A stretch of 64,000 bases of DNA from Metallyticus violacea (taxonomy: Eukaryota; Arthropoda; Insecta; Mantodea; Metallyticidae). Shown one piece after another: positions 1 through 13,985 of this stretch (the stretch's first letter is position 1; each line of letters opens with the position of its first letter). The notes under the pieces are model-generated. The model was not told where the DNA came from. It saw only the letters and a list, made by a program, of their open reading frames with translations, and searched no databases. The translations under genes were made by a program, and so were the position numbers. The stretch covers positions 238,559,012-238,623,011 of the forward strand of contig CM060846.1 in the NCBI GenBank assembly GCA_030762175.1. The letters run 5' to 3'.

Positions 1-1244
1 ATCATCATTCACATTTAGTATGGCTTCGCCAATTAGAACTTCCAATAGGTATAAAATGCTGCAATATCTGGAAGAAATGGAATGGGAGACAAAAGCTGCA
101 AATAGCCTTTTTAGAAAATCCAGCTTTTAGAAGTGGACTGAAAGAGTAAAACTGCTGGTACTGGGAAATGCGTGAGGGACTAGCACATTATCTCTATAGC
201 ATTAATTTACTCCTCTATTATCAGAAGTCACTGAAAGCCCATTTCCATCATTCATATTGGAGACCTATTTCCTTACAAGTTGATGTTAATGATCAAAAAG
301 CAGAACATTTTCATTAGGATATTTGAAAACTGTTTCCACCTGATAATCCTGTATGTTGGGTCATTATTGCCTGTTTCCAATAAGAGATAATTCTGAGAAA
401 TAAGTGAAAACTATTAAATAGCAAACATTTCCAAGGCATATCAAGGAATGATTATTTGTACCTCACATAGTCAATTTTTAACTAAAGCTTTCAATGATGT
501 TACAGATATTAATTTGAATTAACATTTTCTTCTCTCTCTCTCTTCTCTCCAGTCATTAAAATGGCTGATCAAACCTTGCTAATATTATGAAAAAGTTCCA
601 AAAAGTACTCAGGTGTATTACATACAATGCATATAAACAAAATATAATGTTGCCCATCAAGCAAAAATTTATCACTGTGCACCATAACGTGTGTAAGGAA
701 CTTTACAAATAATGCACCACAATGTTCAGAGGATGAAAGAAAAGAATGAACAACAGCATTTGAGTTCTTGAGCATTCACAAACACTAGAAGAATAGAATA
801 TACTATGCATATGAGCCAGTCTTCTGTGGTAGGTAAAGTTTTGCATGAACAATTTTGTTGCACATTTTATCCAATGATTTTTCCAGTTAAGTTTTTCTTC
901 TGCTACACTGTGAATATACAAGTCATTCTTTATGTGAAAGGTGATGTTTAATGCTTGCAATAGATTTTGGCGGAGGATAATATAAAAAACTGTTCATACA
1001 ATCCATCATTTGCTGTAATTTGATACAAATGTCTGGGTAGTGAATGTCCATCTCATTACACTACTTGCTACCTCCTTAAATGACTGGGTACATTAACTGC
1101 TAGATATTGCAACACACTATGTTGCCACTACATAGGGAAAGTTTCACAGAGAGTGGATCAGGGAATGTGATTCCATGGTGACAGGGATGTCTGTGAGGTA
1201 ATAAATTTCTTAAATGCAACATTTCTCATCATCGAATGTAAAAG
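1..1244. other. AT-rich DNA, no gene seen
   Basis: No reading frame here resembles a known protein and no exon-like rise in GC is visible. A short CT-rich run lies near 530-551. The open frames are short, rich in Phe/Ile/Lys, and look like chance products of AT-rich sequence. Confidence 0.5.
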
Positions 1245-1375
1245 GAGGTTCCAAACTTAGTTTGCATGTTGACCTGATTTGACACCTTATGATTTTATTT
1301 TTGTTGGAATATGAAAACTACTCATGTATTATTTCACAATACAGAAGAATTAATGATAGAACCATTGCTGTATTT
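1245..1375 (+). pseudogene. Possible mariner-like transposase C-terminal scrap
   Basis: Read on the plus strand, a stretch around 1270-1365 gives fragments in the order FDTL, FYFCWNMK and NTEELM. That order resembles the end of the DDE domain of mariner-type transposases, where a Pro/Asp/Leu-rich stretch is followed by DFFLWG and then an EEL segment. Stop codons interrupt it and no TIRs were found. It is a weak, decayed match and could be chance. Confidence 0.3.
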
Positions 1376-3610
1376 CACATATTTGCAACATGCCCAGTAG
1401 TTTTGAAATAATTAAAAAGTCACTCTATAAAGTTACCAACCATGCATAAAGTAAACCATTGTCATTTTGAGTACATTTAATTAGCAATTGGTCTGTCCTA
1501 AAGCATTTAAATGGTCTGTCATAAAGTATTTAAATAATATATTCCTTAAATGAAGATTTTGGTGCATGCTAAACTTTAAGTGAATTTATTGTGGGAACAC
1601 ACATAATGAAGAGAGTAGAACTTCAATGTATGTGTCAATGCATATGACCTACAGTATCAAAACTATTGATTTGTGGATATACTTTACATCCAATTACTTT
1701 ATTAAAATATGTGATGTTAACAAAAATGCATATAATACATAACAACAACAACAGAGTGCAACAGAACTCAACCTATCCTACACATAACTATAATTTTGTA
1801 TTTCTCCGTTATCGTAAAAAGTAGTAATACTTTTCCATGTCTAGTGTAACTGTATCAAACACTCATGCTAATGCCTTTTTCATTTTTTTTTCCTGCTAAT
1901 ATACAAAATTCAAAATGACATTAATTACTGAACATTGGTAATAACTTTAAAGGTTAGCCTTCTGTTTTGGTTTACATTCTTTGTAGTTACCAAATTTGCT
2001 GGATTTTAAAATAAAATATAATATTCATGAATAATTTGATACACGGTTTATTGTAGTTTTGCACAAAAAATGACAAATAATTCTTAAGATTGATATTTAT
2101 TACTTTATTTTATTAATGCAACAATGCTTTGAACACAATATTTCTATACTATTTAATGTATCTAAGCCATGCCCAGAATTAAACATTTCTAGTGTTAAAA
2201 TGCAAAACTGCTACTTAACACAAATACTATAAAAACATTGTTAGTATTTCAGAAGTTAGAGTTTTTTTCACATGCTGTAATCCATTCCCAGGATGGCTCC
2301 ACATACTCAAGTTTCAAATACACATATAGAGAAGGGGAATTAGTACAATCAATGTGTACCGCGAAAAATAATTTCATACAAGGCTAATTTGATTCATTTT
2401 ACACATTACAAATTTTATCATAATTTAAAGGCTTTAAATCAAAACTGAAGGGAAAACAATCTCTGGTCAATAACAAATTGCAATATAATTCTTAAAAATG
2501 TTAGTCATTTTGGAAAACCAAAGCTTTGGAAACTTGAACGATTTCCTCGTTCACTATGTATATGTCAAAAGCACACGTTTTCTTGCTGAAAAATATTGCT
2601 ATTGACACAGGTGCTAAAACCATAAAAAGAAATAAAATTAAAACTGAATCTAATGAGATCCAAGTTGATATGGATATGCAAGTGCTTGCTCCTAACCAAG
2701 AGATTGCAGACTCAGTCATGCCTCTGGAATATGTGAACTTTTGTCCATTGTCTTTTTGTTATCCTGTGTTGTCTGCTACATGGCAACATTGCATAGTACC
2801 AAGAAGTGCTGTCATTGTGTTGGTGTTTAATATGTGTTGGGCTTGTTCAACCATAGGCAACTGCTGAAAACAATGAAGATACTTTCATCAGATAAAATGA
2901 AATTAATACTAAAGCAAGCATAAATGATCAGTTAACAATTAAAAGAGAAAAGAAGAAACATCAGACAAGTTATTTTGCAGTACAACAAAATAGAAAAGAA
3001 AACATTAAGCTTTAAATGTCAAAGAAAAGCGTATCTGTAAACCTGAGATGAAAAAGTAAACATCTGTGGTAGTATGACAGAAGTAGACTGGTACCAGCAA
3101 TTTTAATCATACTAAGAATATACAAACAAATAAAATTTCACCATGGTCAACTACTACAGAAATACTATCACTACCATTTGATTCAAAATTAAATGTTCCT
3201 TTTTATTTACATATGAAAGATACTATTTTGTTTTTCAAAGGATGGTCCTTCAAAATTTCTAACTTGAGCACCTGTATTATTTAGTTGATATTATACAGTA
3301 AAGCCCCTATATTAGGACATTCCTGTATATTAGAACACCTCAACACGTTGGACATCTTTTCTTGGAACCAGGAAAATTTCTATGCTTTAACAGAAGTGCC
3401 CAACATAAAGCATATACTGGACATGTTATAGACATTTTGGAAAAGTTTATTGACTATTTAAATAAATTGCCTTTTAAAATAAATTTTAATCCTGGAAGAG
3501 TGTTTACTACAGTGGCATCAGAAGCGGTGCAAAGGTAATGTACAAACAGCCAGGGAGAGCAGTCCTGGCAGGATTAAACCACAAAATTTTATTCTCAAAA
3601 ATTACATTAC
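1376..3610. other. AT-rich DNA, no recognised gene
   Basis: The longest open frame starting with ATG is 2556-2867 (+, 103 codons). It has no recognisable domain, and an overlapping frame on the other strand is equally open. Otherwise only low-complexity AT-rich sequence is seen. Confidence 0.5.
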
Positions 3611-3880
3611 TTTTTTTTTAATGGTGTTTAATGCCTGTTTTTACTACTGAGGCACCGCAGGCAGTGGACAATGATGATACACGAGATGAAATGTTATATT
3701 GGGAAAGCATTTTTTAAGGAAGGAAACATTTCAGGCCTAAGTTTAGGGAACTTGCATTTATGAGGACCGAGGAAAACCTGGAATAAACCACAGTCAGAGA
3801 GGACGGTCCCGGGGGGATTCGAACCCCATACCTCCTGTTCATGAGTCCAAGCTCTAATGACCTTGGCCACCCATGGTGGT
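3611..3880 (-). repeat. SINE-A copy 1, full-length, with TSD
   Basis: Minus-strand copy of the tRNA-derived SINE that recurs through this window. On the plus strand it runs from the poly(A) tail (T run at 3611) through the GTTTAATGCC tail motif and the ACTGAGGAAAACCTGG core to the tRNA-like head, with its B-box GGATTCGAACCCC. The 11 bp target duplication aattacattac lies at 3600-3610 and 3881-3891 and is perfect. This fixes both ends and shows insertion by reverse transcription. Confidence 0.9.
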
Positions 3881-3891
3881 AATTACATTAC

Positions 3892-4559
3892 TGAAATAGT
3901 TACAAACATACATATAATTCAGGAACTAGATATATTTAAAAACTTCACTGAGTTCATGCCTGCTTCAGTTTTAAGGAATGTTTTACCTAAATACAATATA
4001 ATTTTCAACATAGCATGCAATTTCAAAATGCAGCATTATATCTCAATACCAAATGTTCTGCTCACTAAGCTAAAAGGTATTGCCTTAAGAGCTGCAAGTT
4101 AAAAGAAACTATGAATGAATATCCAATTTTGTTACTTTCATGGCATATTTTTGAATGAATAGCCCTAATGCATTGCAACTAGTATGTACAATGTGGTATG
4201 GGAAACAAAGATCATTTTTGACCTTACGAACATTTGTTCCCTGTTGAAGAACATCACTCTACACACAGTTGGCTCAAATCATGAAGGGCTTTGCATGACA
4301 CCAACATATTCATGAAATATTTCAAAGTATTTAAAAGTATAGGATTTAAAGTCATAAGCCTATGCCCATTTTCATGATGCCTGAAATTGCAATCATAGCA
4401 GGATTAAATGGTGGCACAAAAAACTTTAAGCTGATTAGTAATAGTCACTCAAAAGACCATGAGAAATCGTTTTCATCATGAAAACCATACTGAATATAAC
4501 CTACAACATAATTGTTTTACTATTGTTTGCAACAATTATTTCAGCATAATTTTCTGCAG
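3892..4559. other. AT-rich spacer
   Basis: Lies between two SINE-A copies. No coding similarity, RNA gene or repeat was recognised. Open frames here are short and without domain features. Confidence 0.5.
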
Positions 4560-4827
4560 TTTTTTTTAATATTGTGTTTAATACCCACTTTTGCTAGTGG
4601 CATTCAGGTGGATACTAATGATACAATAAAATGATCTGAGAAAGGAATTTTTTTAGGGAGGAAGGAAGAGTCCCAGGCCTATATTTAGGATACCTTCCAG
4701 CATTTGCCATTGATGAGGAACATGGAAGGCCAAGCCCAACCTTTAAGCGAGGGCAGTCTTGGCAATATTTGAACTATAGACCTTCTGTTTACAAGTCAGT
4801 TACCTTAACTACCTCAGCCAACCATAT
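4560..4827 (-). repeat. SINE-A copy 2, diverged
   Basis: Same order of blocks as the other minus-strand SINE-A copies: T-rich end, TGTTTAATACCCACTTTTGCT tail block, AGGCCTATATTTAGG, GCATTTGCC, then a degraded tRNA-like head ending CCTCAGCCAACCAT. It is much more diverged than the copy at 3.6 kb and no target duplication is obvious, so it is probably an older insertion. Confidence 0.8.
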
Positions 4828-6796
4828 CTACTTTGTAGGGCATTTCAGATATGTAAGCTTGAGTACAGAAGAACAGAAACCAAGGAGCAAAATTAACAGG
4901 CTCACTTTTAATGCAATATATAATTTCATGGAAAAAATCCCATATATAATATGTGATACAAAAGTTAATAAATACATAAAAAACTATGACAACTCTTTAG
5001 CTAAAGGGTAAAAATGAGCATTTGACTAAATTGTACCATTTGCAAATATGAACATTAAATTTAAATTATATTTTTATAGTGACCATTAACAAGGAACTTG
5101 TTTTGTTATCTCCTTGCCCAATTTTATTTAAAGTACAATAGCCTCCATAAGTCATCATAGAATGTCACAAAAGTTCCCTTTTAGTAGGTACCATCTAATG
5201 GGTCACACAATTCATGCTATTCATCACTGTTATTGTGCTCATTTTCATTTAATGTAATACTGTGCCCATTATCTGTAAGTTTATTATGGAGCTATTGCTC
5301 TTATATATTTTCAAAAATAATCTTTCCTGGAGAATAAACTAATTTAGGGAAAATGTAAAAATGAAAGTGCAAAGAAAATGTTTAGGAAAAAAAATTATTA
5401 GTCTCTAGGATTTGGCAACCAATCTTCTTATTACTACTCTGACTCTTGTAAATACAGTGCACATCTATCATGTAAAGCCAATCATTTGTTTAATGTGTGT
5501 CTTATTGCTGATTTTAGCCTTTGAAGCAAAACTTACGTAGTTTTTAAATGCTAACTTTTATGCAGTACATAAATTAGTCCTTATTTTGGCAATATTATGG
5601 ATAGAAAATTATGAAACACCTGCTAGTTTCTATACGTAACCAAATACACATTAAGAAATTGAAGAAAATAAACAGTGTTTGCTAATGTAAAACTATCATT
5701 TAATTGTTATTTTATAATAACAGCATATTTTAATCTAAAAGTTCCAATTCAAAGCTTCATATGCAAACTTTGTTAGTGTACAACTGAGCTGACTAATGCT
5801 TATCACTTTTCATATGGTAATTTCTACACAGTATTATGTCTCTTGGTTGAACATTGCCAGAGATGATGAAACAGAAAATACTAATAAGCTACCTCACTAA
5901 AGATCTGATCAAGAATGGTGTACAGCATCAAATTGGTAATACTTTTCCAAAAGCAAAGTCATGTTTTAAATTAATGGTTTTAAGTAAATAAAAACTAATC
6001 TGCAAGATAGATGATTTAGATTTTTTGAATATCACTGCATAGTAATAGTTTGTGAAAAGCTTGGCTATGCTCACACCAAAACAAACAGATAAAAGGAACA
6101 TATCAATTGGTATTAATTGAAATGAAAATGTGGTGCGGAAAAGAGCTCTATAGTGGCCTCAAAGCAGGAAGATAATCATATAGGTGCATTTTGCAATTTC
6201 TTCTGCTATCATATTACCACAAATGTAAACATGCCATTCCATATTAATAAACACAATCTGAAAAATTAAGTTACACAGTAAAAAACAAAATATAGTACAG
6301 AAATTAAGAAATGTATGAAATAAACTATAAAGAACATATAAAATAAATTTGTGAAAAAGAATTGTAAGTTCCATAACATCAGGAAGTGTGTGAAAACCAC
6401 ATTTTAAACCCTTTCTTAAAGGTTCTCTCTCTCCAGAAGCTAATTTTTCCTTAGAATTTTTACCTAATTCCAAAATTATATTTATAATTCACTTCATGCA
6501 AAACAATATATCTGTACAGCCGGAAGGTAGAAAGAATAACAGTAAACACTGGGTGGGCCATGAGGCACCATCCCAACCATGGGGAACCAATTTTCCATGG
6601 GTCACCCTGTACAATTGTACATTTTTCTCAGGAGTTTGATAAATGAGGCAAGACTGGATGTGCCGTGGTAGTATAAAGTCTTAATTACCACAATTGAAAA
6701 TGCTGCCGTTCTACAGTCAATTCTTGAGTTAACATGAAGTAATTTTGTATCTAATATAATTTTTTTCTTGCCATTCCTATAGTTTTGTCACTTACA
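4828..6796. other. AT-rich DNA, no gene seen
   Basis: No domain match was found on either strand. A 14 bp perfect palindrome, TGTACAATTGTACA, lies near 6610. It might be a relic terminus of a small DNA transposon, but no partner end was found. Confidence 0.5.
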
Positions 6797-6934
6797 TTTC
6801 TTTATTACATAAGGAAATAAACATGAAGTCATTTAAAGGATATAATACACGTGAAACACAGAACACTTTATTACATAAACAAATAAATGTGAAGTGATTT
6901 AAAGAATGTGATACATGTGAAACACATAATAAGC
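6797..6934. repeat. Two-copy tandem duplication, about 70 bp unit
   Basis: Two diverged adjacent copies: one starts with CTTTATTACATAAGGAAATAA and the next with CTTTATTACATAAACAAATAA. Both continue through a matching TGAAGT.ATTTAAAG block and end in GTGAAACACA. No coding content. Confidence 0.75.
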
Positions 6935-8529
6935 AACTGCTAAATATATTGGTTAGAAAAAATGCACATAAGTAGGAAAATTATACAAATATGCACATAA
7001 ATATGTGAAAAATTAACATAACCCATCATAAACATAGTTTGTTAAGCATAACTCATCAGGATAAACTATAGTGTGTAACAGAACAGAAAGACAAAATTAT
7101 GCATAATTCCTTGTTAGGAGGCACAAATTTTAGTCAATCATTTGATTAGCAAAATACTGTTATTAAATTAAGCTGAATTAAATTATATTATGAAAGCCAT
7201 GCCATACTCACCTTCAATGTTGGTGCTCTTCAATATTTGTAATTTACAGAACATAATCAGAGTGGTAAATGATACTTCTCAGTTTTAATACATGGGTTCA
7301 ACACTTCACAACCAATAAATGGGAGTGCACTTTGTGCAGCATCATGCTTTTGGGCAACCATTTCTTTCCACGGTCTTTGGTAAAAACAACTCATTGCTGT
7401 ACTTAGCACCATTCATAATGAAAGGCACTTGCATATATTATGGAAAAGCATCTATGGGTACATTGAGATAGTTCCTGGGCCCGAGTAAACCATTTATAAT
7501 AATGTGTAAATAAATATCACACTTTTATTTGAAAACCAACATAACTTACACAGTTGCTACCCATGCAGCTCCAATAACATGGGTTGAAGTTTGAAAGAAA
7601 CACTTGTGCCAGCAATTCAGCATAGCACAATTGAGCTAGGATGAGAATATTACCATCCAGTGACTTATTATAAGTGACTTGAAGGATTTATGCAGACTAG
7701 AGACTTTGCTTCAATAGATATACTTATTTACTTTGCAGTATTTAACAGGGTCTGCACATCTTTTAAAGCTGAAGAGAGAAACAGAAAACCTTAAATTACA
7801 ATGACAACAGAAAATATCACTGCTGTGGAAATGTTGCATATATATCCCCAAAAAACCTATAAGGATTTAGAAGTATTCCTAAATGCTGGACCAGGAACTG
7901 CCTCAAACATTTTAAATGTTTTAAAGCTAGGAAAATTTCTTCTCACCGGATGCCCTACAACCTAGGTGAAGTGGAGAGGATCACTTGAGTGGAATGGAGT
8001 ATTAAAATGCTTCAAATGTACAATAGCACACTCTCATTTATTTCTGACATCACAATATGATCCAGAAAAATCAATCATCAGTGTGAATCTTCACATGTGA
8101 GTCAAGAGAGCAGGAAAATGGGCTTATCATGTAGCATTTATGATTCTTATATACAGACATATTCTACATTTGTTGTACTCATCACATCCCACACATGTGC
8201 ATGTGAGCACACAGAAAGGGGTTGTCCAAATGAAAACCAAATTCCTTTGCTTGGAATATGTGTACAAATAGTAAGTATTAATAATACTTAGGTTATATAT
8301 TTGCTACACACAATATAATGACATTCTTCTCCAATAGTATTCATATGGCAAAACCTGCCCTTGAAGATAGGATAGTTATCACAGAGAGGTACACAACAGT
8401 CTCCCAAAAGTTTTCAGAAAGGTTTGTGAAAGATGGCAGAGAACATAACTAAGAGGTATTATAGACTGTACCATGACAATGTCTCTGCCCACATGGCCAA
8501 TGCCACACTGAACATCTTTGAGAGTACCA
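6935..8529. other. AT-rich DNA, no gene seen
   Basis: No recognised coding, RNA or repeat feature. The short open frame at 8097-8291 has no domain features and no splice or codon pattern to support it. Confidence 0.5.
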
Positions 8530-8815
8530 TCTATGAAGCTTGCCACCCATTCTCCTTACAACCGCAGACTCATGAGCTGGAGGTCTGGGGTTTGATTTCC
8601 ACCAGGACTGCCCTCCATGAGAGGTTACTTTCAGGTTTTCCTCAGTCCTCATAAATGGCAAATGCCAGGGAGCTACCTTAAACTTAGGCCTGGAATGCTT
8701 CCGACATTTAAAAAAGAATCCTTTCCCAGTTTATCATTTTCTCATATATCAACAGTGTCCACCACCTGTAATGCCTTAGTAGTTAAAAAGGGCATTAAAT
8801 ACTATTAAAAAAACT
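8530..8815 (+). repeat. SINE-A copy 3
   Basis: Plus-strand SINE-A. A degraded tRNA-like head with B-box GGGGTTTGATTTCC is followed by the core TTTTCCTCAGTCCTCATAAA, then TGCCAGGGAG, ACTTAGGCCTGGAATGCTTC and GGGCATTAAATACTATT, ending in an A run. The head is eroded more than the core. A 7 bp CTCCTTA match at about 8553 and 8811 might be a target-site duplication, but this is weak. Confidence 0.85.
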
Positions 8816-9590
8816 CCTTAGTCTTTGCCTGGCATCCTATGACTTCTGCCTGTACCCTTTGAAGAGCTGATGTCAGGGGAAGTGATTTTCAAGCCCAGAA
8901 AATGCTGCAGCAGTATATGAAGAGGAGCTTAGTACCACCGAGGACAATAAGTGATACCTAGTACTTTCAGTCTTGATTCTGAAATATGACAAGATATACG
9001 GCAGCTTAAGGGGGAATACTTTGAAAAGATACGATGGTTAAGTTTCAAATTCTCATTAATATCTGAAGTTATGACTTATGAGCACACAGAAGTAACAACC
9101 TGAGAGCAGATAAACACAAAAATTAAAAAGAGAATCTTACCCTTCACCAAGAGATAGAAAAATGAAGGAAAAGAAAATCTACCTGAGAACAGTTTCTTTT
9201 GTAATGAAAGTTCCCCAAACACGTCTAGCAGCTAACATGCCAATAGAGTATTTATAATACACCAAGAGGTCAGTATTTAAAAAGGACAATTTCAAACCAT
9301 TTTATTTATCCACTGGTTAATGAAAGTTAGCAAACTGCTGAATTCATAGTCCCTTTTTCTACATAACCATAAATTCAATTGATTATATACTATTCATCCA
9401 CAGCCAGATGCTAGGATGGATCTCAAGCGAGAGCATTTCTATAGTAATGGTTAAGACTTGGTTGGACAAAGATGAAAGTGTAGAAGTGGAAGGTTATGAT
9501 TATATAAGTGGTGAAGTGTTTGAAATATTTAAGATATGATTTTCCATGACTTTTAAAGACAACTAAGGGGATAGAAAATGTCTTGAAAAA
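8816..9590. other. Spacer, nothing recognised
   Basis: Lies between a SINE-A and a mariner relic. Part of it may belong to the upstream, untranslated portion of the mariner element, but no terminal repeat was identified. Confidence 0.4.
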
Positions 9591-10528
9591 TTTCATTGTG
9601 CATTTGGGAATCCTTCCCCCTTGAATCCACCATTTATCAATGGTTTGCAGAATTTAGAAGTGGAAAGGATTCCCTGGAAGTTGAAGACCATGCAGGACGG
9701 TTGGCTACAGCAACTATTGATGAAAATGTGATGAAAGCAGAGCACAAGTTGCAGGAAGATAGATGTATGTATTATCAATAAATGTGTGATCAACAGCAGT
9801 GAAAACAATCTTCAAAGAAAAGGTTCACATCTGGAATTTCTACAGTTACTGCATCCCCCACCACCTCACAAATGAGCTGAAAAATGCATGTGTTATTGGT
9901 GCCAGGAAATATAAAAAAATTTGATGAAGGAAGATCAAAATACATATTTAACATTCTAACAAGTGATAAAAGCTGGATATACCACTGTGATCCATAAACT
10001 AAGTGACAGTATCTGTCTGGGTCTTCCAAGGAGAGCATCCCCCCCCCCCCAAAAGTGAGGCAAATGAGAAATGTGGGCAAGAGGATGATCTGTTCCTACT
10101 TTCCAGCTAGTGGTCATATTATGACAATTTCATCTGGGGAACAAAAAACTGTCACTGCCAGATGGTACACCATAAAATGCCAGTCTCAAGTCTGCAATGG
10201 ACTGAGACTAAAGCATTTTAAGACTGGTCGGCATAGAATCTTGTTGCAACGACAACACCTCTGCCGACACTGCACTAGAAACAACCCAATTTATTTGTCC
10301 CATCCTCCCTACAGTCTACATCTGGCCTCATGTGACCTTTTTTTCTATCTCCCAAAATAAAAGAAAACATTTGTGGCCAATGAATTAAATCATTCGAAGT
10401 CGCAGTAAGTGCATACAAAGAACCTATTTGCGCCCTATCCAAAGAAACATGGCATTCAGCATTTACAAAATGGTTTGAATGGATGAAATGTATAAAATGC
10501 AATGGAGAATACTTTGAAAAGATGCACT
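9591..10528 (+). pseudogene. Mariner-family transposase pseudogene
   Basis: Remains of a cut-and-paste DNA transposase. The N-terminal helix-turn-helix region reads STIYQWFAEFRSGKDSLE followed by GR and TIDENV (9620-9735), typical of mariner. Further on, SDKSWIYHCDP near 9960-9995 matches the region of the first catalytic aspartate. HPPYSLHLASCDLFF (10300-10345) matches the conserved block that carries the last catalytic aspartate, and CIKCNGEYFEK (about 10490-10523) matches the family C-terminus. Several stops and frameshifts separate these blocks, so no protein can be made. A C10 run at 10038-10049 is one likely frameshift site. TIRs were not located. Confidence 0.88.
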
Positions 10529-12503
10529 AATTAGATCTAAAATTTTAAAATTTTATTGCTTCAATTCCCAAAACCCTCTTATTAAAGTGTTGTACACTCC
10601 CATTACTATGCTGAAGTGAACTTACAGAGTAATAATCAGGCATGTAAACCTAACCTAGGTCATGAGATTATAGAAAGCAACAGCTACATGATTGCCAGCT
10701 TCATACTTAGAAGCTAACATGTTCAAAAAAAATTTTTAGTAAGTCTGCATTGTTAGCAAATTTTAAAAGTTATCATGTGAGGGTTGTGTCCAATAGAATG
10801 ATTTTTGAAATGCTTAGAAGACAAAGACTAAAACCAAAAACATTTATCTTCTTTGCCACCCATACCCTTTGGCATTTCTTTGATTTATACTGCAGATTGC
10901 AGAGATATTTTAGTGATACCTAAGATTGCTAGGTATACATTAACAGCAAATCAGATCATAGTGCTCGGAGAGTGCAACACTAATGTCTTCCTTTAAATAT
11001 AAGTTGGGTGGACTTTTATTCCCTTTTCCTATAATTCATAAAATAAAGCAAAAAAGATTCAGTACGGACAAATTCACGCTGAGTTTGATATAGTTAAGCA
11101 GAGATTACTGTCATAGATAATATTATGTATAGTATAGCACAAGCCTTGATAGTCTTTATTCCTGGAAGTAACATTATAGCTAACAAAATATATTACATTC
11201 ATATGGTATGCATGAGCATTGTGGTGCAGCAGAGTTCAATCAGAAAAACAATATTGAAGAATTACCAGGTATTGTGGTAGGGCATTACTGTTTAGATGGA
11301 AGTTATAACAATAGACAGTCAGAAGTCAGTGGGATGGGGCGAGATCATTAAGGTTTTTCCTACACGGTTACATGTCTACATCATGCAGCACAATGCCACA
11401 CAAACTTTTGAAAACTGCAGTGGCAAAACCAAAATGTGAAATTTTGTTCATATGAGATATTTATTGTCATTTATTTCTAAAATAATAAATAATAATAATA
11501 AACTTCAATGACAGGTATTATAGCCTGTTTTGGATCACATATGATTTGGGTCTAAGACATAGCTAGAGAGGATTTGCAGGGTCAGAAACCATCCTTCCTT
11601 TTTCCTCTCAATTCTCAACAGAAAAAGATATAAAAAATTCATAGCAAATAACAGCAGAGTATTTCCGATTAATAGCACTGTTTGCAAATTTGCAAGAACG
11701 AGATACTTCCTAACCAACTGCTGCTAGTAGTATTAATTCACACATGTTTCAGGCCACATGCAGTATATTCCCTTATATGATTTGATTGAAGCAAAATTTG
11801 CAGACATTCCCTCATTTCTACTCTTCATAATTTTGGAGTATCTAAGAGGATAGGGTTATAAGGGGCTTTCGCTATGAGAGAATTTTAATGGCTGTCAGAA
11901 TCATGTGTATTAACTGTACTTTCCCTCTTTGTCATTTCTATAGCAAGAGAGTGTAGACATTGGTTGCAATAAATATGATAGGCATGGTACAGATTCAAAT
12001 AAGCCTTCTTGATCAAAAAAGAAATATATATTTAGAGAGAGAGATTAGTATTCTACAAAATAAGGCAAATACTTATAAGTAGGGTTTAGAGGTTTATGAC
12101 TTAAAAAAGTGGGAAATATGCTAGCTTAAAAACATCAAAATATAACCCAAAAATGATAAAATATAACCAAAAAAATACATGAAAATTAAATAACTGTTGC
12201 ATTATTTGAATAGCTAAATATGGCTAAATAAAAAGACAAAATATGACTAAAAACATGCAAATTTAGATAGATGCAATTCTACATTATTTGAGCCATATTA
12301 TTTTATATATAAGTTTGATTTTATCTTGTAATGATTTAAGTAGATCGCACATTTTCTTCTATTATTCACACAACCCTTGTCCAAATAAAGAATAAGAACT
12401 GGCATTAACCTAACTGAGGATAAACAAATACCTGCCTACAGTGAAATAAAGTTCTAAGTATTACATGCCTATTTTCAATCTCCATTATGGCAACATTACA
12501 GTA
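10529..12503. other. AT-rich DNA, no recognised gene
   Basis: No coding similarity was found. From about 12080 to 12270 there are repeated short motifs such as AAAATATAAC and AAAATATGAC. Similar motifs occur at 14150-14285, on the other side of the hAT relic, so both may be subterminal repeats of that element. This is inference; no matching TIR pair was verified. Confidence 0.4.
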
Positions 12504-13985
12504 TATCACAGGTGCATCTTCCAATTCTCAAAAAGAAATCTTCTGTTCTCAGTCACTATGGCCTTGTGTCGTGAGAACCTTCTTCCAATGTTGCAAGATG
12601 TTTTGGGAGCATATTTAAATCCACGTAAGTCCCTGCACTATAGTTGTGGATCATCTTCACCAAAAAAAGCTTTACAATCATTTAAAATGTCACTAATTTT
12701 GCAAATTGTTGAAAATACATTTATTCCATCTAGCACTTTCATAAGTTTGTTCTTTATGGCAACTGCTGCACTGCCCTTTGCTCTCCCTACTTCACATTCT
12801 ACATTTTTCACAAATTCCAAGCTTTCATTTAGCTTTAAACCAATTGCTTCCAAGAGAGAAATTGATTCTGAGATATCTCCATAATTTAATTTTATATACA
12901 CCTTCTACAACAAACTGTTGGTAAACATTCTCGAAAAATTTTGATTGAAAATGCATCACTACTACCAAATGATGACAGAATTTTCTTTATGTCTTTATAG
13001 TTCTTGAGTAATACTCAACTGCATTGAGCCAAGTGCTCCTAGAGGTAAGTATTGGTTGGGGAGGAAGTGCAATGGAAGGTGCTATTTCTTTAAATTTTTT
13101 CACTCTCAATGGCACCTTGACAAACATTTTTTTGGTATTCGATATCAATTTATCCACATCAGGGAAATTATGTTATACCTCCTCTGCAACTCTATGCAAA
13201 CCATGAGATAAAGCAAGTAATATAGACCAATTTGGATACCAAATCTTAAGACCATTAGCTTTTACCATGTAGATACTGCATCTGTTTGGAACAAAACATG
13301 TTTCCACTTAACTTAACCATCTCAAAACAATTTCATAGAATTGTCGAATAGTACCACAATTGTTGAATGATTTACTGCATCAACTTCTGAATGTAGAAAA
13401 AATACATTGCTGGGCTGGATGGCAAAGAATATGACAATAACAACATTCACAACCTATCTCCCACAAGCATCAGTCATTTCATCGATGGACACCCAAATCT
13501 TACTGTTCCCTACTCCACTTCTAACTTTTTGCAATGCAATGGCATAACAAATAGGCAAATAATTTCTCCTCAATGTTGATACATCTGCAATCTGGTGCAT
13601 CCTATATATATTTTTAATAATTTTTTTTTAATGTTCATTGTTCACTTTATTCAAAGGAATGTTAGCGGATAATATCATCTCGCAGAGGTCTTTTAAAAAG
13701 TGGGACAATTTTGATGGCATAGTTTTAGCTTAGTCATAACAACAGACATTGCCTCATGTGTTGACTAGATTTCCAAGTTACATTGCTCTTGTGGTTTGTC
13801 GCATCACAATGCTGTAGTACACTAAATGCTTCCCTTGTGTTAATTTAATTACACACATTTTACAGAAAAGGATTTTTCCATTGATACTGAAATATTCCTC
13901 TCCAATCTCTCTAACATAATTTCTTAATTTTGCACTCCAACAATTAATTTTCCACCTACTGCAACTCTTCAAATTATTTTCTACT
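12504..13985 (-). pseudogene. hAT-superfamily transposase pseudogene
   Basis: Minus-strand relic in the expected order. First comes an N-terminal zinc-finger-like segment containing KLRNYVREIGEEYFS and GKILFCKMC (13900-13970). The RNase H core has VSIDEMTDACGR (about 13480-13515), and the C-terminal dimerisation region includes KISDILND and FKYAPKTSCNIGRRFSRHKA (12530-12700). The last block matches the hAT signature in which a short S/T segment is followed by ER-FS and a K/R-rich tail. Stops and frameshifts occur throughout. The combination resembles hAT-like elements common in insect genomes. Confidence 0.85.

Noticed and set aside
2556..2867. 103-codon ATG-started frame as a gene
   Set aside because: No domain, no coding-like composition, and an overlapping antisense frame of similar length.
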